A program made the position numbers and the translations under genes. Positions 52,905 to 64,000 of a stretch of DNA of 64,000 nt are shown piece after piece. The notes below the pieces were generated by a model. It did not search any database. It was not told the origin of the DNA and saw only the letters and a list, made by a program, of their open reading frames with translations. This DNA is from Serripes groenlandicus (Eukaryota > Mollusca > Bivalvia > Cardiida > Cardiidae): contig JASEVX010000036.1 in the NCBI GenBank assembly GCA_031761405.1, positions 1,178,001 to 1,242,000 of the forward strand, given 5' to 3'. Positions within the stretch are counted from its first letter, which is position 1, and each line of letters begins with the position of its first letter.

Positions 52905-55900
52905 TTCACAGTGGAGTCTGGTCTACGTGGTTTAAATAGAGTCCGTGTTTAACCATTTCACCATGGAATCAGGAATGTGTAGGTTCTATTGATTCTGCAT
53001 TCTACCATTATACCATGGAACCCTTTATGCATTCTACCATTTCACTATGGAAGCAGGTCTCGATGGAATACATCGAATCAGAATTCTACCATTTCACTAT
53101 AGAAGCAGGTCTCGATGGAATACATCGAATCAGCATTCTATCATTTCACTATGGAACCAGGTCTCGATGGAATAGATCAAATCAGTATTCTACCATTTCA
53201 CAATGGAACCAGGTCTCGATGGAATACATCGAATCAGTATTTTACCATTTCACTATGGAACCCTTTATGCATTCTACCATTTCACTATGGAACCCTTTAT
53301 GCATTCTCCCATTTCACTATAGAACCAGGTCTCGATGGAATACATTGAATCAGTGTTTTACCATTTCACTATGGAACAAGGTATCGATGGAATACATTGA
53401 ATCAGTGTTTTACCATTTCACTATGGAACAAGGTATCGATGGAATACATTGAATCAGTTTTTTACCATTTCACTATGGAACAAGGTATCGATGGAATACA
53501 TTGAATCAGTTGTTTACCATTTCACTATGAAACAAGGTATCGATGGAATACATTTAATCAGTTTTTTACCATTTCACTATGGAACAAGGTATCGATGGAA
53601 TACATTGAATCAGTTTTTTACCATTTCACTATGGAACAAGGTATCGATGGAATACATTGAATCAGTTTTTTACCATTTCACTATGGAACAAGGTATCGAT
53701 GGAATACATTGAATCAGTGTTTTACCATTTCACTATGGAACAAGGTATCGATGGAATACATTGAATCAGTGTTTTACCATTTCACTATGGAACAAGGTAT
53801 CGATGGAATACATTGAATCAGTGTTTTACCATTTCACTATGGAACAAGGTATCGATGGAATACATTGAATCAGTGTTTTACCATTTCACTATGGAACAAG
53901 GTATCGATGGAATACATTGAATCAGTGTTTTACCATTTCACTATGTTAGCAGGTATCGATAGTTTAATCGAGTCAGTTTTCACCATTTCACTTTGTAAGC
54001 AGGTCTCGATGGTATATATCGAATCAGTATTCTACCATTTAATTATGGAAGCAGGTCTCGATAGTATATATCGAATCAGTATTCTACCATTTAATTATGG
54101 AAGCAGGTCTCGATAGTATATATCGAATCAGTATTCTACCATTTAATTATGGAAGCAGGTCTCGATAGTATATATCGAATCAGTATTCTACCATTTAATT
54201 ATGGAAGCAGGTCTCGATAGTATATATCGAATCAGTATTCTACCATTTAATTATGGAAGCAGGTCTCGATAGTATATATCGAATCAGTATTCTACCATTT
54301 AATTATGGAAGCAGGTCTCGATAGTATATATCGAATCAGTATTCTACCATTTAATTATGGAAGCAGGTCTCGATTGTATATATCGAATCAGTATTCTACC
54401 ATTTAATTATGGAAGCAGGTCTCGATAGTATATATCGAATCAGTATTCTACCATTTAATTATGGAAGCAGGTCTCGATAGTATATATCGAATCAGTATTC
54501 TACCATTTCACTATGGAAGCAGGTATCGATAGCATACTATATATCGAATCAGTATTCTACCATTTCTTTATGGAACCAGTAATCGATGGTATATTTCGAA
54601 ACAGTATTCTACCATTTCACTATGTAAGCAGGTCTCGATGGAATACATCGAATCAGTATTCTACCATTTAATTATGGAAGCAGGTCTCGATAGTATATAT
54701 CGAATCAGTATTCTACCATTTAATTATGGAAGCAGGTCTCGATAGTATATATCGAATCAGTATTCTACCAGTTCACTATGGAAGCAGGTATCGATAGCAT
54801 ACTATATATCGAATCAGTATTCTACCATTTCTTTATGGAACCAGTAATCGATGGTATATTTCGAAACAGTATTCTACCATTTCACTATGTAAGCAGGTCT
54901 CCATGGTATATAAATCGAGTCAGTTATCTACCATTTCATTATGTAAGCAGGTCTCGATGGTATATATCGAATCAGTATTCTACCATTTCACTATGGAAGC
55001 ATGTCTCGATGGTATATATCGAATCAGTATTCTACCATTTCACTATGTAAGCAGGTCTCGATTGTATATATCGAATCAGTATTCTACCATTTCACCAGGG
55101 ACCCAGGTCTCAATAGTATATATCGAATCAGTATTCCACCTTTTCACCAGGTATCTATGGTTTCTGTCGAATCAGTAGTCTACCATTTCACTATGGAAGC
55201 AGGTCACGGTGGTACAGTTAAGAACATCATGAAATTGACAATCTGAGCGGAACGTGATTGGATCGTGAGCGTGATTGGAACGAAGTTGGAACGCTTTATG
55301 AGCGGAACGGAATTTTGCGCTCTGAACGAAACAAACATAATGAACGAAACAATCCAATCACAGGAATGCTTCGCTCAATCTGAGCAGAACGGAAAAAAGC
55401 AATCACAATGTTATGAATGAGTGAACGCTTTATGAGCGGAATGGAACGTGAGCGGAGCGGAACGTTACGGAACGGAGCGGAGCGTGAACGGTAGATTTGT
55501 CAATTTCAAGATGTTCTTACAGTTAAGAACATCATGTAATTGACAATTTGAGCGGAACGTGATTGGATCGTCAGCGTGATTGGAACGAAGTTGGAACGCT
55601 TTATGAGCGGAACGGAATTTTGCGCTCTGAACGAAACAATCATTATGAACGAAAAAATCCAATCACATGAATGCTTCGCTCAATCTGAGCGGAACGGAAA
55701 AAAGCAATCCCAATGTTATGATGAGTGAACGCTTTATGAGCGGAATGGAACGTGAGCGGAGCGGAACGGAACGGAACGGAGCGGAGCGTGAACGGTAAAT
55801 TTGTCAATTTCAAGATGTTCTTAACTGTATATATCGAATCAGTATTCTACCATTTAAACTATGGAAGCAGGTTTCGATAGTATATATCGAATCAGTATTC

Positions 55901-58900
55901 TACCATTTCACCAGGGAACCAGGTCTCGAAAGTATATATCGTATCAGTATTCTACCATTTCACTATGTAAGCAGGTCTCGATGGTATATATCTTATCAGT
56001 AGTCTACCATTTTTGCTATGTAAGCAGGTCTCGATGGTATATATCTAATCAGTATTATACCATTTAAACTATGGAAGCAGGTCTCGATAGTATATATCGA
56101 ATCAGTATTCTACCATTTCACCAGGAAACCAGGTCTCGATAGTATATATCGAATCAGTTTTCTACCATTTCACCAGGGAACCAGGTCTCGATAGTATATA
56201 TCGAATCAGTATTCTACCATTTCACTATGTAAGCAGGTCTCGATAGTATATATCGAATCAGTATTCTACCATTTCACTAAGTAAGCAGGTCTCGATAGTA
56301 TATATCTTATCAGTATTATACCAATTCACTATGTAAGCAGGTCTCGACAGTATATATCGAATCAGTATTCTACCATTTCACTTTGTAAGCAGGTCTCGAT
56401 AGTATATATCGAATCAGTATTCTACCATTTCATTATGTAAGCAGATCTTGATAGTATATATCGAATCAGTATTCTACCATTTCACCAGTGAACCAGGTAT
56501 CTATGGTTTCTATCGAATCAGTATTCTACCATTTCACTATGGAAGCAGGTTTCGGTGGTATATATCTAATCAGTATTCTACCATTTCATTATGGAAGCAG
56601 GTCTCGATAGTATATATATCGAATCAGTATTCTACCATTTTACTATGGAACCAGGTCTTGATAGTATATATCAAGTCCGTGATCTACCATTTAACATGGA
56701 ATCATGGAATCTGGCCCGTTAAGATCATACTGAGTTCTATCATTTCACCGTCGAATCTGGCCTCGGAAGTTTCTGTTAATCAAGTGTTTAAGCATTTCGT
56801 CGTCGAATCCGGCATCAGAGGTTTATATTGAGTCAGTGATTTACCATTCCTCTGTTGAATATGGCCACGGAGTAAGTGGTCTACCATTTCAGAGTCGAAT
56901 CTGTTTTCGACCGTTTAATATTGCGTCAGTGATTTATCACTTCATTGTCGAATCTGGTCTTTGAAGCTTATCATAAGTCAGTGTTCTACTATTTCTCCGT
57001 GATAAGTGGTCTTGTAGGTTTATATTCAGTCAGTGTTTGTTACCATTTCACAATGAAATCTGGTTTCGGAGGTTTAAATTGAGTCAGTATTTCACCATTT
57101 CACAAATATCAGATCTCGGCTGTTTATATTGAGTCAGTGTTCTATCATTTCACCGTCGAATCAGATCTTGAAGTTTAATATTGAGTCAGTGATTTATCAC
57201 TTCACAGTCGAATCTGGTCTCTGAAGCTTAGTATAAGTCAGTGTTCTATTATTTCTGCGTGATAAATGGTATTGTAGGTTTATATTCAGTCAGTGTTTGT
57301 TACCATTTCACAATGATATCTGGTTTCGAAGGTTTAAATTGAGTCAATATTTCACCATTTCACAAATATCTGATCTCGGCTGTTTATATTGAGTCAGTGT
57401 TCTACTATTTCACCGTCGAGTATGGCCTCGGCTGTTTATATTGAGTCAGTGTTCTACTATTTCACCGTCGAATCTGATCTCGGCTGTTTATATTGGGTCA
57501 GTGTTCTACTATTTCACCGTCGAATCTGATCTCGGCTGTTTATATTGGGTCAGTGTTCTACTATTTCACCGTCGAATCTGATCTCGGCTGTTTATATTGG
57601 GTCAGTGTTCTACTATTTCACCGTCGAATCTGATCTCGGCTGTTTATATTGAGTCAGTGTTCTACTATTTCACCGTCGAATCTGATCTCGGCTGTTTATA
57701 TTGGTTCAGTGTTCTACTATTTTACCGTCGAATCTGATCTCGGCTGTTTATATTGAGTCAGTGTTCTACTATTTCACCGTCGAATCTAATCTCGGCTGTT
57801 TATATTGGGTCAGTGTTCTACTATTTCACCGTCGAATCTGATCTCGGCTGTTTATATTGAGTCAGTGTTCTACTATTTCACCGTTGAATCTGATCTCGGC
57901 TGTTTATATTGAGTCAGTGTTCTACTATTTCACCGTCGAATCTGATCTCGGCTGTTTATATTGGGTCAGTGTTCTACTATTTCACCGTCGAATCTGATCG
58001 CGGCTGTTTATATTGAGTCAGTGTTCTACTATTTCACCGTCGAATCTGATCTCGGCTGTTTATATTGAGTCAGTGTTCTACTATTTCACCGTCGAATCTG
58101 ATCTCGGCTGTTTATATTGAGTCAGTGTTCTACTATTTCACCGTCGAATCTGATATCGGCTGTTTATATTGGGTCAGTGTTCTACTATTTTACCGTCGAA
58201 TCTGATCTCGGCTGTTTATATTGAGTCAGTGTTCTACTATTTCACCGTCGAATCTGATCTCGGCTGTTTATATTGAGTCAGTGTTCTACTATTTCACCGT
58301 CGAATCTGATCTCGGCTGTTTATATTGAGTCAGTGTTCTACTATTTCACCGTCGAATCTGATCTCGGCTGTTTATATTGAGTCAGTGTTCTACTATTTCA
58401 CCGTCGGATCTGATCTCGGCTGTTTATATTGAGTCAGTGTTCTACTATTTCACCGTCGAATCTGATCTCGGCTGTTTATATTGCGTCAGTGTTCTACTAT
58501 TTCACCGTCGAATCTGATCTCGGCTGTTTATATTGCGTCAGTGTTCTACTATTTCACCGTCGAATCTGATCTCGGCTGTTTATATTGAGTCAGTGTTCTA
58601 CTATTTCACCGTCGAATCTGATCTCGGCTGTTTATATTGCGTCAGTGTTCTACTATTTCACCGTCGAATCTGATCTCGGATGTTTATATTGAGTCAGTGT
58701 TCTACTATTTCACCGTCGAATCTGATCTCGGCTGTTTATATTGAGTCAGTGTTCTACTATTTCACCGTCGAATCTGATCTCGGCTGTTTATATTGAGTCA
58801 GTGTTCTACTATTTCACCGTCGAATCTAATCTCGGCTGTTTATATTGGGTCAGTGTTCTACTATTTCACCGTCGAATCTGATCTCGGCTGTTTATATTGA

Positions 58901-59990
58901 GTCAGTGTTTTACTATTTCACCGTCGAATCTGATCTCGGCTGTTTATATTGAGTCAGTGTTTTACTATATCACCGTCGAATCTGATCTCGGCTGTTTATA
59001 TTGAGTCAGTGTTCTACTATTTCACCGTCGAATCTGATCTTGGCTGTTTATATTGAGTCAGTGTTCTACTATTTCACCGTCGAATCTGATCTCGGCTGTT
59101 TATATTGGGTCAGTGTTCTACTATTTCACCGTCGAATCTGATCTCGGCTGTTTATATTGAGTCAGTGTTTTACTATTTCACCGTCGAATCTGATCTCGGC
59201 TGTTTATATTGAGTCAGTGTTTTACTATATCACCGTCGAATCTGATCTCGGCTGTTTATATTGAGTCAGTGTTCTACTATTTCACCGTCGAATCTGATCT
59301 TGGCTGTTTATATTGAGTCAGTGTTCTACTATTTCACCGTCGAATCTGATCTCGGCTGTTTATATTGGGTCAGTGTTCTACTACTTCACCGTCGAATCTG
59401 ATCTCGGCTGTTTATATTGAGTCAGTGTTCTACTATTTCACCGTCGAATCTGATCTCGGCTGTTTATATTGAGTCAGTGTTCTACTATTTTACCGTCGAA
59501 TCTGATCTCGGCTGTTTATATTGAGTCAGTGTTCTACTATTTCACCGTCGAATCTGATCTCGGCTGTTTATATTGAGTCAGTGTTCTACTATTTCACCGT
59601 CGAATCTGATCTCGGCTGTTTATATTGAGTCAGTGTTCTACTATTTCACCGTCGAATCTGATCTCGGCTGTTTATATTGCGTCAGTGTTCTACTATTTCA
59701 CCGTCGAATCTGATCTCGGCTGTTTATATTGAGTCAGTGTTCTACTATTTCACCGTCGAATCTGATCTCGGCTGTTTATATTGCGTCAGTGTTCTACTAT
59801 TTCACCGTCGAATCTGATCTCGGCTGTTTATATTGAGTCAGTTTTTTACTATTTCACCGTCGAATCTGATCTCGGCTGTTTATATTGAGTCAGTGTTCTA
59901 CTATTTCACCGTCGAATCTGATCTCGGCTGTTTATATTGCGTCAGTGTCTTTTGCCATTTCACAAATATCAGATCTCGGAGGATTATATT
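52905..59990. repeat. 52-bp satellite, about 130 units, two subfamilies
   Basis: Left subfamily (to about 56690): ATCGAATCAGTATTCTACCA + TTTCACTATGGAAGCAGGTC + TCGATAGTATAT. Right subfamily (from about 56840): TGATCTCGGCTGTTTATATT + GAGTCAGTGTTCTACTATTT + CACCGTCGAATC. Both have a 52-base period and align along their length, so they share an origin. The right subfamily is highly homogeneous over about 2.6 kb, with a five-unit (260-bp) higher-order repeat (TTTACTATAT at 58961 and 59221). Confidence 0.93.
55215..55829. mobile_element. Two tandem copies of a TTAAGAAC inverted-repeat element inside the 52-bp satellite
   Basis: Each copy runs from CAGTTAAGAACATCATG to TTTCAAGATGTTCTTA, with about 22-bp inverted ends (AAGAACATC...AATTGACAA). 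Interior is rich in GAGCGGAACG words. The copies (55215-55520 and 55521-55829) are nearly identical and interrupt the satellite. Confidence 0.82.
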
Positions 59991-60302
59991 ATACATTTCG
60001 GACATTTTCAACTAGTCAGATTTGTGATATGTGGGATAAGGTTAAACTTCAATTATAAATAGATAGGTACATACTAGTCAACTATACTCAATAGTTAGTT
60101 GTGGCACAGGGGCCATGCCGTAAGTAAAACAGTTTGTAGTAAACAATGTAGGGAATATCAGAACGCAGGGAAAACAGACTAAAAGCACTGGAGTTCACTA
60201 ACAGAAACAGTTAATGTGTTTATCAACAATTGATGATCAGCCAAAATATAGCGTCCGGGGTATAGTACTTTATAAATAAAACGTGAAATCCGAAAAGCCA
60301 AC
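59991..60302. other. No gene recognised
   Basis: Unique-looking sequence after the satellite; a MITE right-end scrap (GATATGTGGGATAAGGTTAA, near 60027) is visible. Confidence 0.4.
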
Positions 60303-60520
60303 TTAACTCTTTCCCACACAAAAACATTCTGCAACAGTCGACTTCAAAAACATCTAGGGAAACTTATGGAAATCTCTATATTTTCTAGAATATTTGAAAA
60401 CATCGTGACAAAAGCAAATAGTGCTCATCTTGATCAATGTCTCCTTTTGCCACTATATTTTTTAAAAATTCGTCTGCTGTAGATGGGTCAAAATGAATGG
60501 ACGTGTTTGAAAGTGTTATG
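60303..60520. mobile_element. MITE family A, diverged
   Basis: TTAACTCTTTCCCACACAAA at the left, TCGTCTGCTGTAGATGGGTC at the right; right TTAA lost. Confidence 0.62.
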
Positions 60521-60665
60521 ATTGCTTATGTTAATTGATAAGCTTTAGTTGCTTCAGTTTTACAACCTACGTTTATAGTACTCTACTCCAGGAGGGAAAG
60601 GGGGTTAAATTGACTCCGACATCCAACTATTTACACCTTTGCCTCTCCACGCCGTTCCTTCATAG

Positions 60666-60900
60666 TTAACCCTATCCCACCTTTGACACATCTGCAGCAC
60701 ACGGCTCTTGAAAATATTGTGACAAAAGGAGAAATTGCTCAAAACGAGCAATTTCTCCTTTTGTCACAATGTTTTCAACTTGATTCAGTAATTATATATA
60801 TATACCGTTATTAAGTTTATATGTAGAGATTTTCCATTTATTTCAATAAATGTCTTCAAAGTCGTCTGCTGCAGATTTGCTGTATGTGGGAAAGGGTTAA
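60666..60900. mobile_element. TTAA MITE family A with a perfect 25-bp inner hairpin
   Basis: TTAACCCTATCCCACCTTTG to ATGTGGGAAAGGGTTAA. Inner stem 60716-60740 / 60746-60770 (GACAAAAGGAGAAATTGCTC part) is perfect over 25 bp with loop AAAAC. Confidence 0.88.
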
Positions 60901-61086
60901 AGAGTACATCACTCACTGTCTAGATTATATATTAACTAAAAGTAATTTTTAAGATTTATTGGGGACAATAATATCGACGTTAAACAAAACATTGAGAGAA
61001 AAAGTGTTTATATCGTAGTGTGATAAATGGCAGCTTTAACGACACAATATTTAACATTTCCGAATGTAATTCTCGCGTATGGATAG

Positions 61087-61318
61087 TTAATGTTTTTACA
61101 AATGCAGACGCATTTTGACGCATCTGCACACGACCTTTGAAACATTGTGACAAAGAAAGGAGTTGCCCACAATGAGCAATTTCTCTTCTTCTTTTTTCAC
61201 AATGTGTAAACTCTATCGAATCAATCATTCTTTCATTTGTAGAGAATGTCCATAACTGTGTCCACATGTTTTCATTTGAAGTCGCTTGGTGCGGATTTGT
61301 TACATGTGGGAAAGGGTT
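61087..61318. mobile_element. MITE family A, diverged
   Basis: TTAATGTTTTTACAAATGCAG at the left (trimmed core TTACAAATGCAGACGC), TACATGTGGGAAAGGGTTTT at the right. Confidence 0.6.
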
Positions 61319-61547
61319 TTAAACCAGGTAGGGTATGAACCGCCCGATGTCTATTAACGGGTTTTAAAGATAAGAACTCGTAAACAAAGTCAATAAAAAC
61401 CATTTAAACAGTATAACTTGACCCTTCATTATTTCACAACTTCCACATTAGATTAAAGAGTATATGGCCTTCGTTTAAACTTATTTATTTACATCGATTG
61501 CGAAACAAATTCGCTCCGTTTGTGTGGAAAAATCTCAAAGGCAGAAC

Positions 61548-61580
61548 TTGCTCATCACGGGGTTCGAACCCGGGACCTTA
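61548..61580 (-). repeat. tRNA T-arm/B-box-like remnant
   Basis: Minus strand GGTCCCGGGTTCGAACCCCG has a perfect T-arm-type stem and loop; no other tRNA arm found. Probably a decayed SINE head. Confidence 0.4.
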
Positions 61581-62099
61581 GGTGCGAATCAAGGAGATGA
61601 TTCATACAATTTGGGTAAATGTTTGCAGGAGCGTGTGTCCTGGCATTTAATAAGAAATGTTCTATCCATTGTACTCCTTCTGTTGCGAGTAAATACCTAT
61701 GGTAAATGAGTCAGTGAATGACTGCGTAAATGTACAAGTTGGCATTTCTGAACAGTGTAGGTTCAGATCATTCTGTCCATCTGATCAGTCTTATCAGAAT
61801 ATATACGCAAGTGATAAGTGATATGTGATCAGTGTAGATTATGGCCAGACTGTGCGGATGCATATACTGATCTGGACGTATACTGTTCACAAAAGCCAAC
61901 ACGTTCCTTTTCTCATGTACTGCCTTGAATGACAGGAAGATGATATATCTGTTGTGCATTCATGAGGTATTAGAACTCAAATTACATTTTTTAAGAAAAA
62001 TGGCTCTAGTGATTAGAAGAGGACAATTTCCTTTCCAACATGTAACGTACCTGCTGAAGAAAAATCTCTGTAGATTAACGTTCATGTATACTTATTTTT
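61581..62099. other. No gene recognised
   Basis: Contains GATCAGTCTTATCAGAATAT and other TGATC-rich words around 61777-61880; no ORF of interest. Confidence 0.4.
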
Positions 62100-62227
62100 C
62101 AGAGTTGAAAACGTTGTGTAAAACAGATATATTATTCATTAAGAGCTAATCCACCTTTTGTGACAATGTTTTCAATAAGTGTCTGATTCATTTGACTCTG
62201 GATGCGTCAGCACGTGGGGGACGGTTA
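62100..62227. mobile_element. MITE family A remnant
   Basis: GTTGAAAACGTTGTGTAAAAC, shown here by its AAAACGTTGTG core, and CACGTGGGGGACGGTTAA at the right. Confidence 0.45.
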
Positions 62228-62305
62228 AAGAGTTATAAGAGCTAGCTTTTATTTTTCTAAAGATAACATTGGAATATTAAATGGAAAATTAAATAAGTAA
62301 AGAAT

Positions 62306-62513
62306 TTAACCCTTTCCCACATATAACAAATCTACCGCAGTCTACTTTTAAAACATTTTGGTAAATACTTGGACATATATATCTTAATATGAAAGTATAT
62401 GAATTATTGATTAGGGTTAAACATAAGATGACAAATAGAGAAATTGCAATTTCTTCTTTTGCCGCAATATTTTCAAATGCAACACAATGCCTCTATATTT
62501 GGGAAAGGGTTAA
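62306..62513. mobile_element. TTAA MITE family A, middle deleted
   Basis: TTAACCCTTTCCCACATATA to ATTTGGGAAAGGGTTAA, 208 bp. Confidence 0.75.
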
Positions 62514-62689
62514 ACATTTGACTTAAAAGGACTTATGTATACTAAAGGGAAAGGTGTTAAATGCACTGAGTCAATATTAGGACCTAATTATCAGTGTTAT
62601 ATATATATGCTCTCAGTTAAAAGTCTTCTGTAGAACAAACTTTACAAAATAATGTGTGTATGTGTGTTCCGATTGTGTTCTGAATATCT

Positions 62690-62766
62690 CATTTTGCCAC
62701 TTTGTTTTCCAAAGTCGTCTGCTGCAGATATGTGAACATGCACCTATATATCGGAAAAGGTGAACG
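62690..62766. mobile_element. MITE family A right-end scrap
   Basis: CCAAAGTCGTCTGCTGCAGA and ATATCGGAAAAGGTGAAC. Confidence 0.45.
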
Positions 62767-62911
62767 AATTGACTTAAAAGGAAGACGTGTTTTATTTGTG
62801 TTCGGATTGGTTTAACCGGAATTTGTGTAAATAAGAGACACCATTCAAATGTTGCAATAAGAGAGGAAATCACAATTTTGGAATTCAGTTGCGGCATATT
62901 TTTTTTTTTGG

Positions 62912-63145
62912 TTAACCGTTTCCGACAAACAACAATTCTGCGACAGACGACTTGAAAAGATCTCTGCAAAACTATGGAAACTCTCAATTAATAAAAGCAT
63001 AATTATAGAATACAGTTGAACACATTGTGGAATAAATAGACATTGCATCATATGAGCAATTTCTTTTTTTCCCGCAATGATTTCAAAAGTCGTTTGCTGT
63101 AGATTCGACAAAATACGTCTGCAGATGGGCATGGGAGAATTTGAG
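62912..63145. mobile_element. MITE family A, diverged
   Basis: TTAACCGTTTCCGACAAACA at the left, CGTTTGCTGTAGATTCGAC at the right; right terminus degraded. Confidence 0.6.
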
Positions 63146-63358
63146 GTCTCATTACATCTCCGGAAAAGGGGTCACACACAGTGATATGGTAGCATCACAC
63201 GTGTGACTACAATGCTAGTGTTTTTGTCAGACGTTTCATATGCATGTACACATGCAAGTGGAAAAGTAAAGATTCTCGTAAGACTGTGCGTATGCACGTG
63301 TTCGTCTGAGTCTTCACTGGACTTATATACCACAATGTCCGAAATCGCCAGACGTGAT

Positions 63359-63587
63359 TGACCATTGCCATCATATAGACGCTTACTGACGCCTCTGCAG
63401 CAGACGGCTTTTTGAAAACATAGTGACAAGAGAAGAAATTGCTCCACACGAGCAATTTCTCCTTTTGCCACAATGTTTTCCACTTTAAGTTATAGGTTAT
63501 CCATTCAATTATAGAGATTTCCTATTTTTTGACAAAATATGTTCAAAGTCGTCTGCTGCAGAATTGTCGTATGAGGGAAAGGGTTAA
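63359..63587. mobile_element. MITE family A, nearly full copy
   Basis: Left end mutated (GACCATTGCCATCATATAGA), right end GTATGAGGGAAAGGGTTAA. Interior close to 1080 and 38454. Confidence 0.78.
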
Positions 63588-64000
63588 TGAATATGGAGTT
63601 CAAGTAAAGACTTTGATGCAGAATAACTTTTTTTGCTGGTAATAGTTGTCGTCTGCGTGAAAACAGTGTCAATCACTTTTACGTATAGTGTCACCTTTCT
63701 CGTTAGGAGAATCAGTTTGAAGTATAGTCAGCAGACTTTTTGAAAGCATTGTGGCAAAAGGAATTATTTCTCATAATGTCATCTCAATTCAATAATTGTA
63801 CTTTCCGTACTTCTGTATGTACATAGCCTGATCAGCACGTGTGTATGTGTATGTACATACTGATCTGGGACTGTGCTGGTACGACAAATGGAAAGTTGAA
63901 ATCATAATTTTTAATAAAGATTTGACGAAAAAGGTGGGCAAAGAAACAAATGTTCATTCTGATCAATTAAGTTCTCTCTTTTCCACATTTTGTTTTCAAA
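63588..64000. other. Right edge, MITE scraps, no gene
   Basis: GACTTTTTGAAAGCATTGTG at 63734 and TTTTGTTTTCAAA at the edge are MITE-like pieces; nothing coding seen. Confidence 0.4.

Noticed and set aside
52905..59990. CRISPR-like regular repeats
   Set aside because: Units are contiguous direct repeats without unique spacers, in eukaryotic DNA.

Overview
This window is nuclear DNA of an animal, most probably a bivalve mollusc. The genes have short exons with GT-AG introns, the DNA is AT-rich, and dispersed inverted-repeat elements, tRNA-derived SINEs and long minisatellites fill most of the sequence. From memory, unchecked, the TGAGCCG-ended and TTAA-flanked elements resemble repeats common in dreissenid mussels. 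No prokaryotic or viral gene organisation is visible. Two real genes can be supported, both on the minus strand. || Gene 1 (13412 down to 1870, running off the left edge) is the 5' part of POLA1, the catalytic subunit of DNA polymerase alpha. Eight coding exons were rebuilt with consistent splice phases, giving about 270 residues of the N-terminal regulatory region. The polymerase domains lie outside the window. A canonical E2F-type site sits just upstream of the ATG, as expected for a replication gene. || Gene 2 (about 39475 down to 28758) encodes a single-pass membrane C-type lectin. Three exons form one C-type lectin domain, one exon gives a Thr/Pro mucin-like stalk plus a transmembrane helix, and the last exon gives a cytoplasmic tail of about 265 residues. 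The tail holds three 46-residue repeats carrying YLDM/YVEM and, in two of them, YEVP motifs. The gene is probably a signalling receptor. Its first exon runs into a 200-base assembly gap and carries an apparent one-base frameshift close to that gap. || Between and around the genes: 13.4-28.7 kb holds decayed transposon pieces (pogo/Tigger-like terminus, hAT transposase with DUF4371-like domain, three non-LTR reverse-transcriptase tails, SINEs, TGAGCCG elements) and a five-fold perfect 193-bp array. From 40.9 kb rightward the window is mainly tandem repeats: 18-bp units (40.9-42.7 kb), 87-bp units (44.2-46.9 kb), 79-bp units (47.3-48.4 kb) and a 52-bp satellite of about 7 kb (52.9-60.0 kb), with further TTAA-flanked elements between them. 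I see no protein gene there. || The most unusual structure is recurrent: in three places a tandem repeat grows directly out of a splice site (two POLA1 exons and the first visible lectin exon, where the 3' end of the exon and its splice donor are repeated about ten times). The dominant mobile family is a roughly 230-bp palindromic, TTAA-flanked MITE (piggyBac-like ends, CCCTTTCCC) with about 40 whole or partial copies. One copy ends five bases inside a POLA1 intron, and another has amplified its own inner hairpin four-fold.
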